From a virus, in the IMG/VR virus record IMGVR_UViG_3300024259_000010, positions 62,001 through 126,000 of that record: 64,000 nt of DNA, one strand, 5' to 3'. The notes beneath the pieces were generated by a model. The model had not been told where the DNA came from. It made no database searches and saw nothing but the letters and a program-made list of their open reading frames with translations. Positions 17,739 through 25,511 of this stretch are shown here, one piece after another. Positions within the stretch are counted from its first letter, which is position 1; each line of letters opens with the position of its first letter. The position numbers were made by a program, and so were the translations under genes.

Positions 17739-17906
17739 ATGGCTGAAGAAGAAGAAGCATTGGTTGTAGAAGGTGAACAAAAAGAAGGTGTCAATTGGCG
17801 CGGTGTCGCCCACGACACATATACTGGAGTAAAGGAAGGCGGCAAGATTGTACTTGGTACACTCGCTGTTGTCGGTCTTTGTAAATATATCTTCGGTGGT
17901 GATTAA
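17739..17906 (+). CDS. 55-residue single-pass membrane protein, paralogue
   Basis: The ATG follows AAAGGAGGATATT, an optimal ribosome site. The product starts with an acidic head (MAEEEEALVVEGEQKEG), then NWRGVAHDTYTG and a hydrophobic GKIVLGTLAVVGLCKYIFG (about residues 35-53). Its plan matches the 51-residue protein upstream: soluble head, G-x-K-x-G hinge, one membrane helix containing a Cys. A strong terminator follows 10 nt after the stop. Confidence 0.6.
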   Translation: MAEEEEALVVEGEQKEGVNWRGVAHDTYTGVKEGGKIVLGTLAVVGLCKYIFGGD

Positions 17907-17915
17907 TCACTGTTA

Positions 17916-17949
17916 AAATATAACCCTGTAAAAGGGGTTATATTTTTTT
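17916..17949 (+). terminator. Rho-independent terminator of small-protein unit
   Basis: AAATATAACCC pairs with GGGTTATATTT across a short loop, and the right arm runs into TTTTTTT. It ends the early unit that began at 17334. Confidence 0.8.
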
Positions 17950-18309
17950 GCCCACATTTGAATGACGGCTACGCCTATGCTTATATCAGGGGGTGTAAAT
18001 TTATGTATTATAATTTAATCATCAATTAAAATAAAAAGAATAGAAAATACGATAGTGTTTGACTCGCGTGCGCGTATAGTACAGAGTACTTAATACTACG
18101 TATATTAAATATAACTATATATTATACGTAGTATATATATATTTATATATATGTTATATACTTGCACGCGCCTGCGCGCGAACTAACGCTCCGCGTTCTC
18201 TCCCCCTCTATAAAATAGGTAAATTGATTATTTTTTTAATTTTTAATAAATGAACACCTATTGACATTATATGGACAAAACTATATTATTTAAATAAAGG
18301 ATTTACAAT
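17950..18309. other. Non-coding region with nested inverted repeats and GC islands
   Basis: About 360 nt contain no supported gene. Inside is a 12-bp perfect inverted repeat (ATACTACGTATA at 18093-18104, complement at 18123-18134) around an 18-nt AT loop, nested within a second pair (CGCGTGC at 18065-18071, GCACGCG at 18164-18170). The flanks are GC-rich islands, out of character with the AT-rich genome. The centre is pure A/T over long runs. This could be a replication origin or a protein-binding hub. No T-run follows, so it does not look like a terminator. Confidence 0.6.
18270..18273 (+). promoter_or_regulatory. Possible late-type promoter motif TATG
   Basis: CATTATATGGACA places TATG 37 nt before the start codon at 18310. 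A TTGACA-like string overlaps it at 18261-18266, but no matching -10 box is at proper spacing. Confidence 0.3.
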
Positions 18310-19302
18310 ATGGATACATTAGACTACTATAAAGAAGTTATAGATATTATATTGAAATCATCTGAGAGCATCACCGAGTACATGATACTTAAGTATGGCG
18401 TTGATGGTGTTAATGATTTTGAAAACTATGATTTACGTAATGTGTATACTGAATGTCTTAAACTGTTACTTGAAGAACTACATCAGATAGGTATTGAATT
18501 TAATGAAACTACTGATCTAGAATACAACTCTGTGGTTACAAGAGTAGCAATTCTATTACGATATATGTTTGACAAGAAAGAACTCAATATACATATTAAT
18601 TCATCCGAGACTATAAAGACAGCTGTTCATGATTACATCAATGATGGTAATTACAATGAAGATCTGTTTATCACTGGATTAATCGAAACACTGTTTGAAG
18701 TAAATAAGCTATCTCTAAATTGGGAGTTCTTACACCGCAATAGATTTACATTTAAAAATACTGACAAGTTGCTTAAGCATGTATCAGTAATCATGGATAA
18801 GGATTTGTATATAACAGATGATCATGCAGATAAAATCTCTAGATACATTGTTGCAATTGTTAACCATGTTAATTTCGTAAGAGAGACAGTACAGTTTGTA
18901 TTAAGTAACTATGTAGCTGTTCTTGATTACTCAATGTCTGATTTTGATTTCAAATTATATGATGTAGATTTAAATAGAATACCTGTGGAATACATTGATA
19001 TTTATTTAGATGAAAGTGATCCTCATCCAGTATGTACTAAACGTGATGGTGATATAGATTTCATTACTTCTCATAAGAAAGCTAAAGATCATCATTTTAA
19101 TTATTATATTGAGAATGGTAATAAGACACCTACGTTCAAACAGATTGTAGTATTGTTTGCTGAGTATTTAAGACCTCATTTATCTATTGAACAGAACATG
19201 GAAATGTTTACAGTTCTGACAAACAAAGCCTCTTTTAAAGAATCTGATGTAACCATATTAAAAGATTTGGTTAATTTATATTTTGAAAAGAAGAAAGGTT
19301 GA
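18310..19302 (+). CDS. Unrecognised protein coupled to RNA polymerase gene
   Basis: This 330-residue, acidic, mostly helical protein starts behind AAATAAAGGATTTACAAT. Tyr, Asp and Leu are abundant. A segment around residues 245-270 contains PHPVCTKRDGDIDF and several His/Lys residues. It ends 3 nt before the RNA polymerase beta'-like gene, so it is translated together with it. A subunit or assembly factor of that polymerase is a fair inference, but there is no motif to support it. Confidence 0.5.
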   Translation: MDTLDYYKEVIDIILKSSESITEYMILKYGVDGVNDFENYDLRNVYTECLKLLLEELHQIGIEFNETTDLEYNSVVTRVAILLRYMFDKKELNIHINSSETIKTAVHDYINDGNYNEDLFITGLIETLFEVNKLSLNWEFLHRNRFTFKNTDKLLKHVSVIMDKDLYITDDHADKISRYIVAIVNHVNFVRETVQFVLSNYVAVLDYSMSDFDFKLYDVDLNRIPVEYIDIYLDESDPHPVCTKRDGDIDFITSHKKAKDHHFNYYIENGNKTPTFKQIVVLFAEYLRPHLSIEQNMEMFTVLTNKASFKESDVTILKDLVNLYFEKKKG

Positions 19303-19305
19303 TAG

Positions 19306-20604
19306 ATGTTTATTAAATACATTAAGCCTAGAATGGAAAGATTGTTAGAACGTGCATTCTTATTAAACACATTCACATACTTATATGATCGGCCTGTTGT
19401 AGGAGTTGATGATCCTAATCAAGAAGATATTTTTTTTCTTAAAAAAGACATGACTCCAGCTACTGCTAGATATGGATACTATGTGGGAGAAACCTTAGTA
19501 GAGATCCCAGTATCAAAACATAACACAGGTGCACCGTTTTCTATTTACAATCATATCAAAATTAAGAATGGTGACATAGCTAACTATACTTCAGAATCAG
19601 AAATTGATACAACCATTGGTAGATTTATTTCAAACTACATAGTAGTAGTATCTATTGTAGGAGATAAGATCCCATACCACAATGACATATGGGATATTAA
19701 GAATCTTCAAAATCAATACTCACAATTGATATTGGATGGTAAAGCACCAGCTACTGATTATAGAAAATATATTGACCATGGGTATTTCTTAGCTCATTTT
19801 TCTGAACTATGTGTTCCTACACTAACTGAAAAAGCAATGACTACAGATCCTCAAATACCTATTCGTAAAGCTGAGCTACTAGAGTTACATAAAGATGAAT
19901 TAAGTGATCCTAAAGTAGTGGCTGCAATCGAAGAAGAGCTTATCAATATGGATAAAGCTTGGATCAAAGGCGATCCTGCTGAAGGGTTCTATGGAGCATC
20001 TAAGAAATCGTACAATGTCCAACGTAAGAAAATGCACATCATGGTTGGTGGAGTTGAAGACTTCAATCCAGATGGTGGAACTATTACTATATCGCATTCA
20101 TTAAGTGAAGGTATTAATGCAAAAGCATTTGCCGCTGTTGCTAATGAGATTAGAAAAGGTCATTATGATCGTGGTAAAGAAACCGCTAAAGGTGGTGAGA
20201 TGACCAAGTTCATTTTCAGAGCTTTCCAAGATATTAAAATTACTGAAGATGATTGTAAAACTAAACGTGGTATCCCAGTTGTATTTGGTGATATACTTAA
20301 CATAGAAGATTTTATAAGTCGTATGATATTAGTTGGTCCTGACAAGAGAGAGGTTGAGATCACTAGAGAAAATATGAAATCTTATATCGGTAAGACTGTT
20401 ATATTACGATCACCTATGACATGTGCATCTGAATTAGGACTATGTTATCACTGCAGTGGTCTTAACTTTAAAAAATTAAATATCGCTAACCCTGGTGTAA
20501 GAGCTATTGAAATTAGTTCTAAGTTTATGTATGCTTCTATGTTATCAATGCATGGAACAGCCATTCAAACTAATCAGATAAATCCAGAAGAATTCATTGT
20601 TTAA
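19306..20604 (+). CDS. RNA polymerase beta'-like fragment (bridge helix and zinc domain)
   Basis: This 432-residue protein aligns by eye with the beta' subunit from before the bridge helix to the start of the trigger loop. Residues about 265-312 (SEGINAKAFAAVANEIRKG, KGGEMTKFIFRAFQDI) correspond to the bacterial bridge helix region, followed by ITEDDC (bacterial VTEDDC). C317, C373, C380 and C383 form the second beta' zinc site: the bacterial CX6CX2C is exact here (CASELGLCYHC), with a shorter first gap. The chain then stops at HGTAIQTNQINPEEFIV, where bacterial beta' would enter the trigger loop. The active-site NADFDGD is not in this chain. It is therefore one piece of a split polymerase, as in phiKZ-type phages. 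Other pieces may be the 35497 and 40324 products. Confidence 0.75.
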   Translation: MFIKYIKPRMERLLERAFLLNTFTYLYDRPVVGVDDPNQEDIFFLKKDMTPATARYGYYVGETLVEIPVSKHNTGAPFSIYNHIKIKNGDIANYTSESEIDTTIGRFISNYIVVVSIVGDKIPYHNDIWDIKNLQNQYSQLILDGKAPATDYRKYIDHGYFLAHFSELCVPTLTEKAMTTDPQIPIRKAELLELHKDELSDPKVVAAIEEELINMDKAWIKGDPAEGFYGASKKSYNVQRKKMHIMVGGVEDFNPDGGTITISHSLSEGINAKAFAAVANEIRKGHYDRGKETAKGGEMTKFIFRAFQDIKITEDDCKTKRGIPVVFGDILNIEDFISRMILVGPDKREVEITRENMKSYIGKTVILRSPMTCASELGLCYHCSGLNFKKLNIANPGVRAIEISSKFMYASMLSMHGTAIQTNQINPEEFIV

Positions 20605-20627
20605 AAATTAATTAAAGGAGAAATATT

Positions 20628-21353
20628 ATGGCTAAAAAGAAAAAGAAGAAACCAGCTCAGGAGAGTACCAATATGGAAAATGTAGGAAATGAAGAAAGCA
20701 CTGAAGTAACCGAATCTGTAGAAGTTTCAGAGGAGGTTGTGGATGAAACATCTGAAACAAATGAAGAAGCATCGGTTGAAGAAACTGTTGCTAGTGAACA
20801 AGTCTCTGACGAGGAACAATCGGAAGAAGCTCCATCTGAAGAAACTGCTGAAACACCAGAAGAAGCTAAGACGGATATTGTAGAAATTGCATCAGAACTT
20901 GGTGATAAACTTTCTACTATGCCTCCAGTTGAAAAGGTTGAAGTTGTTGTTGCTAGTGAGAATGATAAGATTCGTGCTAAGTTAAGCGCATACGTTACAG
21001 CATTCCGTAAAGGTGGACAGGTTGTTAAATCCAAAGATACTATCAATAAATTCGCTGTGGAATTAACACGTATCCTTATGCTCATCCATAAGACACAAGA
21101 TGTTAAAGTACTTGATACTTATCTTGAGTTCATGGTTGAAGCACGTGATTGTAACTGTGATGTTGTTTATGCAATGGATCATATCATTAAGAATGGAACA
21201 CGTGAACGTAATTCTATTATGATCATGCATAGTACATTCAGTATTTTGGCACGTTCTGTTAAAAAGAATACACCATTTGCCATTAAAGATGAAGTTGTTC
21301 GTAAAGACCTTAACAATAAAGCTATCGTTAATTACATCTTTGCAAAGAAGTAA
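20628..21353 (+). CDS. Protein with Lys/acidic N-terminus, unrecognised
   Basis: This 241-residue protein follows AAAGGAGAAATATT, 23 nt after the polymerase gene. It starts with MAKKKKKKPAQ, continues with an about 85-residue Glu/Ser/Thr/Val-rich disordered section, and ends in a folded helical domain (about residues 105-241) with RDCNCDVVYAMDHI. The disordered composition resembles the 12752 and 32717 products. It lies last in the 18310-21353 operon and is closed by a terminator. The function is unknown. Confidence 0.5.
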   Translation: MAKKKKKKPAQESTNMENVGNEESTEVTESVEVSEEVVDETSETNEEASVEETVASEQVSDEEQSEEAPSEETAETPEEAKTDIVEIASELGDKLSTMPPVEKVEVVVASENDKIRAKLSAYVTAFRKGGQVVKSKDTINKFAVELTRILMLIHKTQDVKVLDTYLEFMVEARDCNCDVVYAMDHIIKNGTRERNSIMIMHSTFSILARSVKKNTPFAIKDEVVRKDLNNKAIVNYIFAKK

Positions 21354-21361
21354 AATAAATA

Positions 21362-21395
21362 AACTAGTACTGTGGATCACTCCACAGTACTAGTT
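21362..21395. terminator. Bidirectional terminator between convergent genes
   Basis: AACTAGTACTGTGGA and its perfect complement form a 15-bp stem on a TCAC tetraloop, between the convergent ends at 21353 and 21405. Confidence 0.8.
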
Positions 21396-21404
21396 ATTAA
21401 TTCT

Positions 21405-22202
21405 TTATTTTTTGAATTGCTTTAATACATTCAAATATAAGATAGGTAGTTCAGCTGCTTTGTTACATAGATCAGCAGTTAAATCAAATACAGCATTAAG
21501 CTTTTTAATATCAGTAATGTCATTATCTTTCATCATAGATATAAAACTATAAATATTAATATCATCAAACTCATTTCTAAAATCAATAGCAATAAGATTA
21601 ACAATACCTTTTACAGTATTACCAGCTTCAATAAGTTCTTCACTTGATGTCCACTGTAGAGCTTGTATATTATCCTCTCCATATGAGATGTACTCATCCT
21701 TCAATAATTCATAATTTACGATAGAATAACCCAATGATTCTAAGGTGTTATTTATCGATAGAGTATCATTTTCTGATTTGAGCAATCTTTCACATATGAT
21801 ATCTTTTAGTGATTTAAACTCAGTAAATGTAAGTAACATATCTTCTAATAATGTTTTACGATAGAATAGTACTACATCATCTTTAATTTCAAGATCTTCA
21901 GCTTTGATGGAATCGATGGAAGCAAATACTTCTTTCTGTGATTCTACCATTGATGTAATACATGAATTAATGTCAGTGAAGTACTGATGAACTTTATTAT
22001 ACAGTGCATCTTTACATAATGCTTGTAAGTCTTCAACTGAGCTTTCAGTCTGTAACACATGTTGTAATAACTTATGTGAAGATGAATCAGGAGTTGACAC
22101 CATAGCAATACAAGCTACATTGGTCATAGATTTCATTTCTTCAGTTATAGTTTCAACTCGGTTACGTAAGTTTGTTATTGTGCCATGTTGTTCTATATTC
22201 AT
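21405..22202 (-). CDS. Unrecognised helical protein
   Basis: This 265-residue protein starts behind TAGGAAAATTAAAA, 11 nt after the gene at 22214. It is acidic and helical throughout, with repeated Leu/Ile/Glu heptads and few aromatic residues, so coiled coil is likely in the first half. No membrane segment or enzyme motif is visible. It is the last of a three-gene minus operon (23465 to 21405), which starts at a TTTATGTATA late-type promoter motif. Confidence 0.5.
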   Translation of the reverse strand: MNIEQHGTITNLRNRVETITEEMKSMTNVACIAMVSTPDSSSHKLLQHVLQTESSVEDLQALCKDALYNKVHQYFTDINSCITSMVESQKEVFASIDSIKAEDLEIKDDVVLFYRKTLLEDMLLTFTEFKSLKDIICERLLKSENDTLSINNTLESLGYSIVNYELLKDEYISYGEDNIQALQWTSSEELIEAGNTVKGIVNLIAIDFRNEFDDINIYSFISMMKDNDITDIKKLNAVFDLTADLCNKAAELPILYLNVLKQFKK

Positions 22203-22213
22203 TTTTAATTTTC

Positions 22214-23023
22214 CTATAACGAGTATTGTATAATGCTTGCAATTCGTTGGAGGTCTAATGATGCTGCTTTGCTAAACGCAGTAACCTGATCTCTATAGAC
22301 ATCAGTCAGACCTTCCCATTTTTCTAGTTGATTTTTAACAGCTGGTATTTCAATACCGTGTTTAATATGTCCAATATCCAAATTCTCAATTAGATTATTG
22401 TAACAATATATTTTTGTGGCAGTAACAGCTATTTCAGCAAATCTGTCAACAGCTTCACTATTTAGATTAGTCATCTCTGTATCATATGCAACTCTACATG
22501 TAAGTGTCCAATCAATATGTGCTCTAGGAGATGGATGTAATCTAATCATACCACCATGTAACAATTGTACATGAGGTGTAGTAGGCGATCCACCAATACC
22601 AGACTTAGATGTAAGCATAGTCTGTTGAGCTTTATCTAATGCAGATAAATGCACTCTTGGATCATGCTGATATAGAATAGTTGATTGTACTGCCCCAGTG
22701 TATGAGAAATAAGCCGGTCTGTTTCTAGGTGTGTATTGTAAACGATGTACTTCAATAATTTCACGATTGTCTCTAGCTTCAGGTGGAATTCTATAAACAG
22801 TAAAAGGAGCTTCATCCTTAACCATTTCATTCCAATCCTTCTTCAGATCAATCTGTACTGTTGTACCACCACATAAGTTACAGTCAACAAGTACAATCTC
22901 TTCAATAACTTTCTGGTGAATATCGTTAGCCATACCTAAATTATCATCGAATGCTATCTTCAAGACAAACTTAGGTAATGTGTTTAGGATTCTAGTTAAT
23001 GATGTATCTACTGCATTATTCAT
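22214..23023 (-). CDS. Probable virion protein, unrecognised
   Basis: This 269-residue protein begins at ATG 23023, because AGGTGG precedes it at good distance and its start overlaps the previous stop by 8 nt (ATGAATAA). A longer frame would begin at a GTG at 23032. The sequence has a CNLCGG motif near residue 50, a Pro/His/Arg-rich segment (VQLLHGGMIRLHPSPRAHID, about 149-168), and mixed alpha/beta character. Neck, tail completion or head-to-tail roles are possible from the late promoter of its operon. I do not recognise the fold. Confidence 0.5.
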   Translation of the reverse strand: MNNAVDTSLTRILNTLPKFVLKIAFDDNLGMANDIHQKVIEEIVLVDCNLCGGTTVQIDLKKDWNEMVKDEAPFTVYRIPPEARDNREIIEVHRLQYTPRNRPAYFSYTGAVQSTILYQHDPRVHLSALDKAQQTMLTSKSGIGGSPTTPHVQLLHGGMIRLHPSPRAHIDWTLTCRVAYDTEMTNLNSEAVDRFAEIAVTATKIYCYNNLIENLDIGHIKHGIEIPAVKNQLEKWEGLTDVYRDQVTAFSKAASLDLQRIASIIQYSL

Positions 23024-23465
23024 GTTCACCACCTATTGGAATTATTTCACCATCGAGAATCTTTTCACCGGTTGTTGAGAACTCAGCTTCAACAGCTTCC
23101 GCAGCCTTCTCCATGTTAACACTATTTTCAACTGGTTTACCACCACCATTGAGGCTAATCATATGTAATAGCTGAGTAACAGACTTAGCAATCTCTTGTG
23201 AATTAGATTCACCTTTCTGCATGAGTTGTACTTTAACATTATCGAGAGCACTCTTTTCTTTACCTTTCAGTAGTCCATCAAGACTATTGATAACGGCCAT
23301 AAAACTTTCTCGGTCTTCAGCAGAACTATCTTTAATACTGAACTTGAATTCACTAACAGCTGTGTGCAGTGTAGCGATAAGTTCATTTCTGATAACGGCT
23401 GTTGATGCAAGACTAGTGTCTAAATTGTCAAAAGCTCTCTCCATTGGACTTGCTTGTTCAGTCAT
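23016..23465 (-). CDS. Small acidic helical protein, first gene of late operon
   Basis: This 149-residue protein is helical, with a hinge near LHMISLNGGGKPVENS (about residues 104-119). It contains no Cys or Trp. It starts behind AAAGGATATATAA and is preceded by the late-type motif at 23496-23508. The stop overlaps the next gene's start. The function is unknown. An assembly or scaffold partner of the 22214 product is a reasonable guess. Confidence 0.45.
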   Translation of the reverse strand: MTEQASPMERAFDNLDTSLASTAVIRNELIATLHTAVSEFKFSIKDSSAEDRESFMAVINSLDGLLKGKEKSALDNVKVQLMQKGESNSQEIAKSVTQLLHMISLNGGGKPVENSVNMEKAAEAVEAEFSTTGEKILDGEIIPIGGEHE

Positions 23466-23495
23466 TTATATATCCTTTCAATTAAATTCTATTTA

Positions 23496-23508
23496 TATAC
23501 ATAAAATG
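23496..23508 (-). promoter_or_regulatory. Late-type promoter motif TTTATGTATA (minus)
   Basis: The minus strand reads CATTTTATGTATA, with its near edge 31 nt before the start codon at 23465. The same 13-mer occurs at 47018-47030. Confidence 0.5.
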
Positions 23509-23572
23509 TTCAGTTTAATTTATATAATTATAAGGGTATTGCCGATTTATTAAAAAACTAATAATGCAATTA

Positions 23573-23576
23573 TATG
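23573..23576 (+). promoter_or_regulatory. Late-type promoter motif TATG (plus)
   Basis: AATTATATGACGA lies in the divergent gap, 29 nt before the start codon at 23605. Confidence 0.35.
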
Positions 23577-23604
23577 ACGATCTAACTAGAAAAGGAGAAA
23601 TATC

Positions 23605-24084
23605 ATGGACGAAAATAAATTGTTTACACTCGGTAAAGAATTGGGCGAAGTCGCCGGTACTATTAATACAGCTATGGCTGACAAGAAGATTTCACTTGTA
23701 GATGGAATCGCCATCGGCAAAGAAATTGCACAACTTGGAATCTTTGCTGTTAAACATCGCGAGCTTTTAGTTGAAAGCTTTGGTAATGGAATTAGCGTTG
23801 ATGAACGCAATGACCTGAATGCAGGGTTTAAAGAAGGTTATGAAGATCCTACTGGTGAAACTGAAAACCTTGTTGAACTTATGTTTGAAGCTGCATTATC
23901 CATTGCAACTGGTATCTCGATCTTTGTTGATGTGAAGCGTGCTAAAGAACTTAAGGAAGAAGCTGAAAAAGAAGCAGCTGCTGCATCTGATGATGTAACT
24001 GAAGCTCCAGCTATTCCTGAAGAAGGTGATACTGCTGATGCAGCTGACTCTGTGGATGAACCTACAGAACCCCCCAGTGAGTAA
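23605..24084 (+). CDS. Helical protein with acidic Ala-rich tail
   Basis: This 159-residue protein follows AAAAGGAGAAATATC. Residues 1-110 are helical and hydrophobic in patches (LVELMFEAALSIATGISIFV), which may lie against a membrane. Residues 115-159 are Ala/Glu/Asp/Pro-rich and disordered (EAPAIPEEGDTADAADSVDE). The EAPAIPEEGD string resembles the AVPEDDEE motif repeated in the 32717 product. The function is unknown. Confidence 0.5.
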   Translation: MDENKLFTLGKELGEVAGTINTAMADKKISLVDGIAIGKEIAQLGIFAVKHRELLVESFGNGISVDERNDLNAGFKEGYEDPTGETENLVELMFEAALSIATGISIFVDVKRAKELKEEAEKEAAAASDDVTEAPAIPEEGDTADAADSVDEPTEPPSE

Positions 24085-24102
24085 GTAGTTGAATATCCTA
24101 TT

Positions 24103-24152
24103 ATGTAAGGTACTAAGGGTTAATTCCCTTAGTACCTTACATGTTTCTTTTT
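24103..24152 (+). terminator. Rho-independent terminator
   Basis: ATGTAAGGTACTAAGGG and its perfect 17-nt complement enclose a 6-nt loop, followed by GTTTCTTTTT. Confidence 0.8.
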
Positions 24153-24181
24153 AACCATATTATGCAAACGAAAGGAATTAT

Positions 24182-24358
24182 ATGAGTATTAAATCTATTG
24201 CGACTATTATGTCAGCAACTGTTAAGATTATAGATAATATCAAGGAAGCTTGGAGACTTTATAATATCGAACAGACTGCCAGAAAGAAATCAAAGAAGGC
24301 TAATTCTAAATTAGGCTCATTAAGAGAACGGAATAAAAAAGCCAATGAAGATAAATAG
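24182..24358 (+). CDS. 58-residue basic protein, first of lysis-like cassette
   Basis: The ATG follows ACGAAAGGAATTAT. The product has a helical N-terminus (MSIKSIATIMSATVKIID) and a Lys/Arg-rich C-terminus (ARKKSKKANSKLG). Its last 14 nt overlap the lipoprotein gene in another frame. Overlapping small genes next to a lipoprotein recall spanin pairs, although this protein has only a weak candidate membrane helix near its start. Confidence 0.5.
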   Translation: MSIKSIATIMSATVKIIDNIKEAWRLYNIEQTARKKSKKANSKLGSLRERNKKANEDK

Positions 24359-24569
24359 TATCATACTAGTGTTGATAGCTCTCCTATTCACAGGTTGTGT
24401 TAGTCCCATAACTAATGACAACAGTGAAGCACTACTAAACAGTGAACGTATTATTTGGTTATCTGATAACTTGTCAACTAACGAGTTCCAAGTCTTTGCA
24501 GACTATATGGAAGAAGAAGTAATACCTACTGTTATACAATTAGAAAAGAAGGTTGATCAATACCGATGA
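24345..24569 (+). CDS. Small lipoprotein, outer-membrane-spanin candidate
   Basis: This 74-residue protein has a type II signal peptide: KINSIILVLIALLFTGC with the lipobox LFTGC, so Cys18 would become the lipidated N-terminus. The mature part is about 57 residues, acidic and helical, ending in QLEKKVDQYR. It overlaps the genes on both sides (24182 and 24566). Size, lipobox and overlap fit an o-spanin-like protein that links membranes at lysis, but the classical proline-rich region is missing. A surface-exclusion lipoprotein is the alternative. Confidence 0.6.
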   Translation: MKINSIILVLIALLFTGCVSPITNDNSEALLNSERIIWLSDNLSTNEFQVFADYMEEEVIPTVIQLEKKVDQYR

Positions 24570-24769
24570 CATTGAAACAAGTAGAGAATTCAAAATACGC
24601 ATCGCGTAAATTCTTACTATCTGTTTCCGTATTTATATGCACTACAATATTTGCATTTATGGGTAAAGTTAGTGGTAGTGACATAACAATAATTTACTCA
24701 ATCGTACTAGGTGGACATCATGCTTCTAATTTATTAGAGGGCAAAATTAAACCAAAAAAAGATGACTAA
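24566..24769 (+). CDS. Two-helix membrane protein, holin-like
   Basis: This 67-residue protein overlaps the lipoprotein stop by 4 nt (ATGA). It has two hydrophobic stretches, FLLSVSVFICTTIFAFMG (about 16-33) and ITIIYSIVLGGHHASNLL (about 40-57), with a Lys-rich tail. The YASRKF start and GSDI turn resemble a common family of small phage membrane proteins often labelled holins. No endolysin is visible in the window, so the lysis role is an inference. Confidence 0.5.
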   Translation: MTLKQVENSKYASRKFLLSVSVFICTTIFAFMGKVSGSDITIIYSIVLGGHHASNLLEGKIKPKKDD

Positions 24770-25029
24770 TAACTTTTTAATGGTACTGATTATTATATAG
24801 ATTAAGTAGGTTTGTTTTTAAAAGCGGGTGGAAGTGGAATTTCATAAATCTAAAATAAAACTATCTAAATCTGGAAGTTATTCTGACCCGTAACTTCCAC
24901 TGTCATACGACGCTGATATGCTATAGGCTGTTGTGGCCTATAGCATATTATTTTTTTGTCTTTCATTTTAGTTCAGATATATACTACTTATTTAGATTAA
25001 CTAATTTAAATAAATAAGAAAGGTATAAT
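24770..25029 (+). ncRNA. Candidate non-coding RNA with competing hairpins
   Basis: No reading frame with a ribosome site is visible here. GTGGAAGT at 24828-24835 and TGGAAGTTA at 24872-24880 can each pair with the same stretch, TAACTTCCAC at 24891-24900, so two structures exclude one another. A 13-bp terminator follows at 24916. This layout fits a small RNA or a leader with alternative folds. There is no independent evidence of transcription. Confidence 0.3.
24916..24957 (+). terminator. Rho-independent terminator
   Basis: ATATGCTATAGGC and its complement form a 13-bp stem over a 7-nt loop, followed by TATTATTTTTTT. Confidence 0.8.
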
Positions 25030-25503
25030 ATGAAAATTGAGGAATTAATAACACATAAAGATATAATCAGTCGTTCATTGAAAGATGTGCCACATTTGGT
25101 ATACGTAGCTGATATAAGAATAGTTGATGGAGAGGTCCTGCTTTTCGATCGCATCATAGCTTCAGGTGTCGAGAAAGGAACTGCGAAGTTGCTCATCAAG
25201 AATGCTACCATCAATTTTGATGGAGTATGTTTACCGGGTCCAATTGAACTCGTAGCTGAAACATTAGAATGTTCAAATTCTATTCTTAAGGATGTACGTT
25301 CTACACAGCAATGTGCAGCAAAAGCTTCAGAATATGCCCAGAGTATTGGACATGAAAACCCATTCATAATTGTATGGATTTACACCAAGGAAAAGAAATG
25401 GGTTACATCCAGTTCTACCTGTACAACACCAACGTTACTACAGATCATGTATAATGATATTTCCAATACGGAATTAGAAGATACTACAGATCTTGAATTG
25501 TGA
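25030..25503 (+). CDS. Unrecognised small protein
   Basis: This 157-residue protein starts behind AGAAAGGTATAAT. Its first half alternates beta segments (LVYVADIRIVDGEVLLFDRI), with a GVEKGTAKLLIKNATINFDG section like a beta-sandwich or beta-helix repeat. The middle is Cys-containing and helical (STQQCAAKASEYAQSIGHE). No known motif is seen. It forms its own unit between two terminators. Confidence 0.5.
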   Translation: MKIEELITHKDIISRSLKDVPHLVYVADIRIVDGEVLLFDRIIASGVEKGTAKLLIKNATINFDGVCLPGPIELVAETLECSNSILKDVRSTQQCAAKASEYAQSIGHENPFIIVWIYTKEKKWVTSSSTCTTPTLLQIMYNDISNTELEDTTDLEL

Positions 25504-25511
25504 TTAAATAT

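Noticed and set aside
18093-18134. Palindrome as a terminator
   Set aside because: No T-run follows, the loop is 18 nt, and it stands over 100 nt after a proper terminator.
20657-21085. Minus-strand Ser/Thr-rich frame
   Set aside because: It is antisense to the acidic N-terminus of the 20628 gene, with no start signals.
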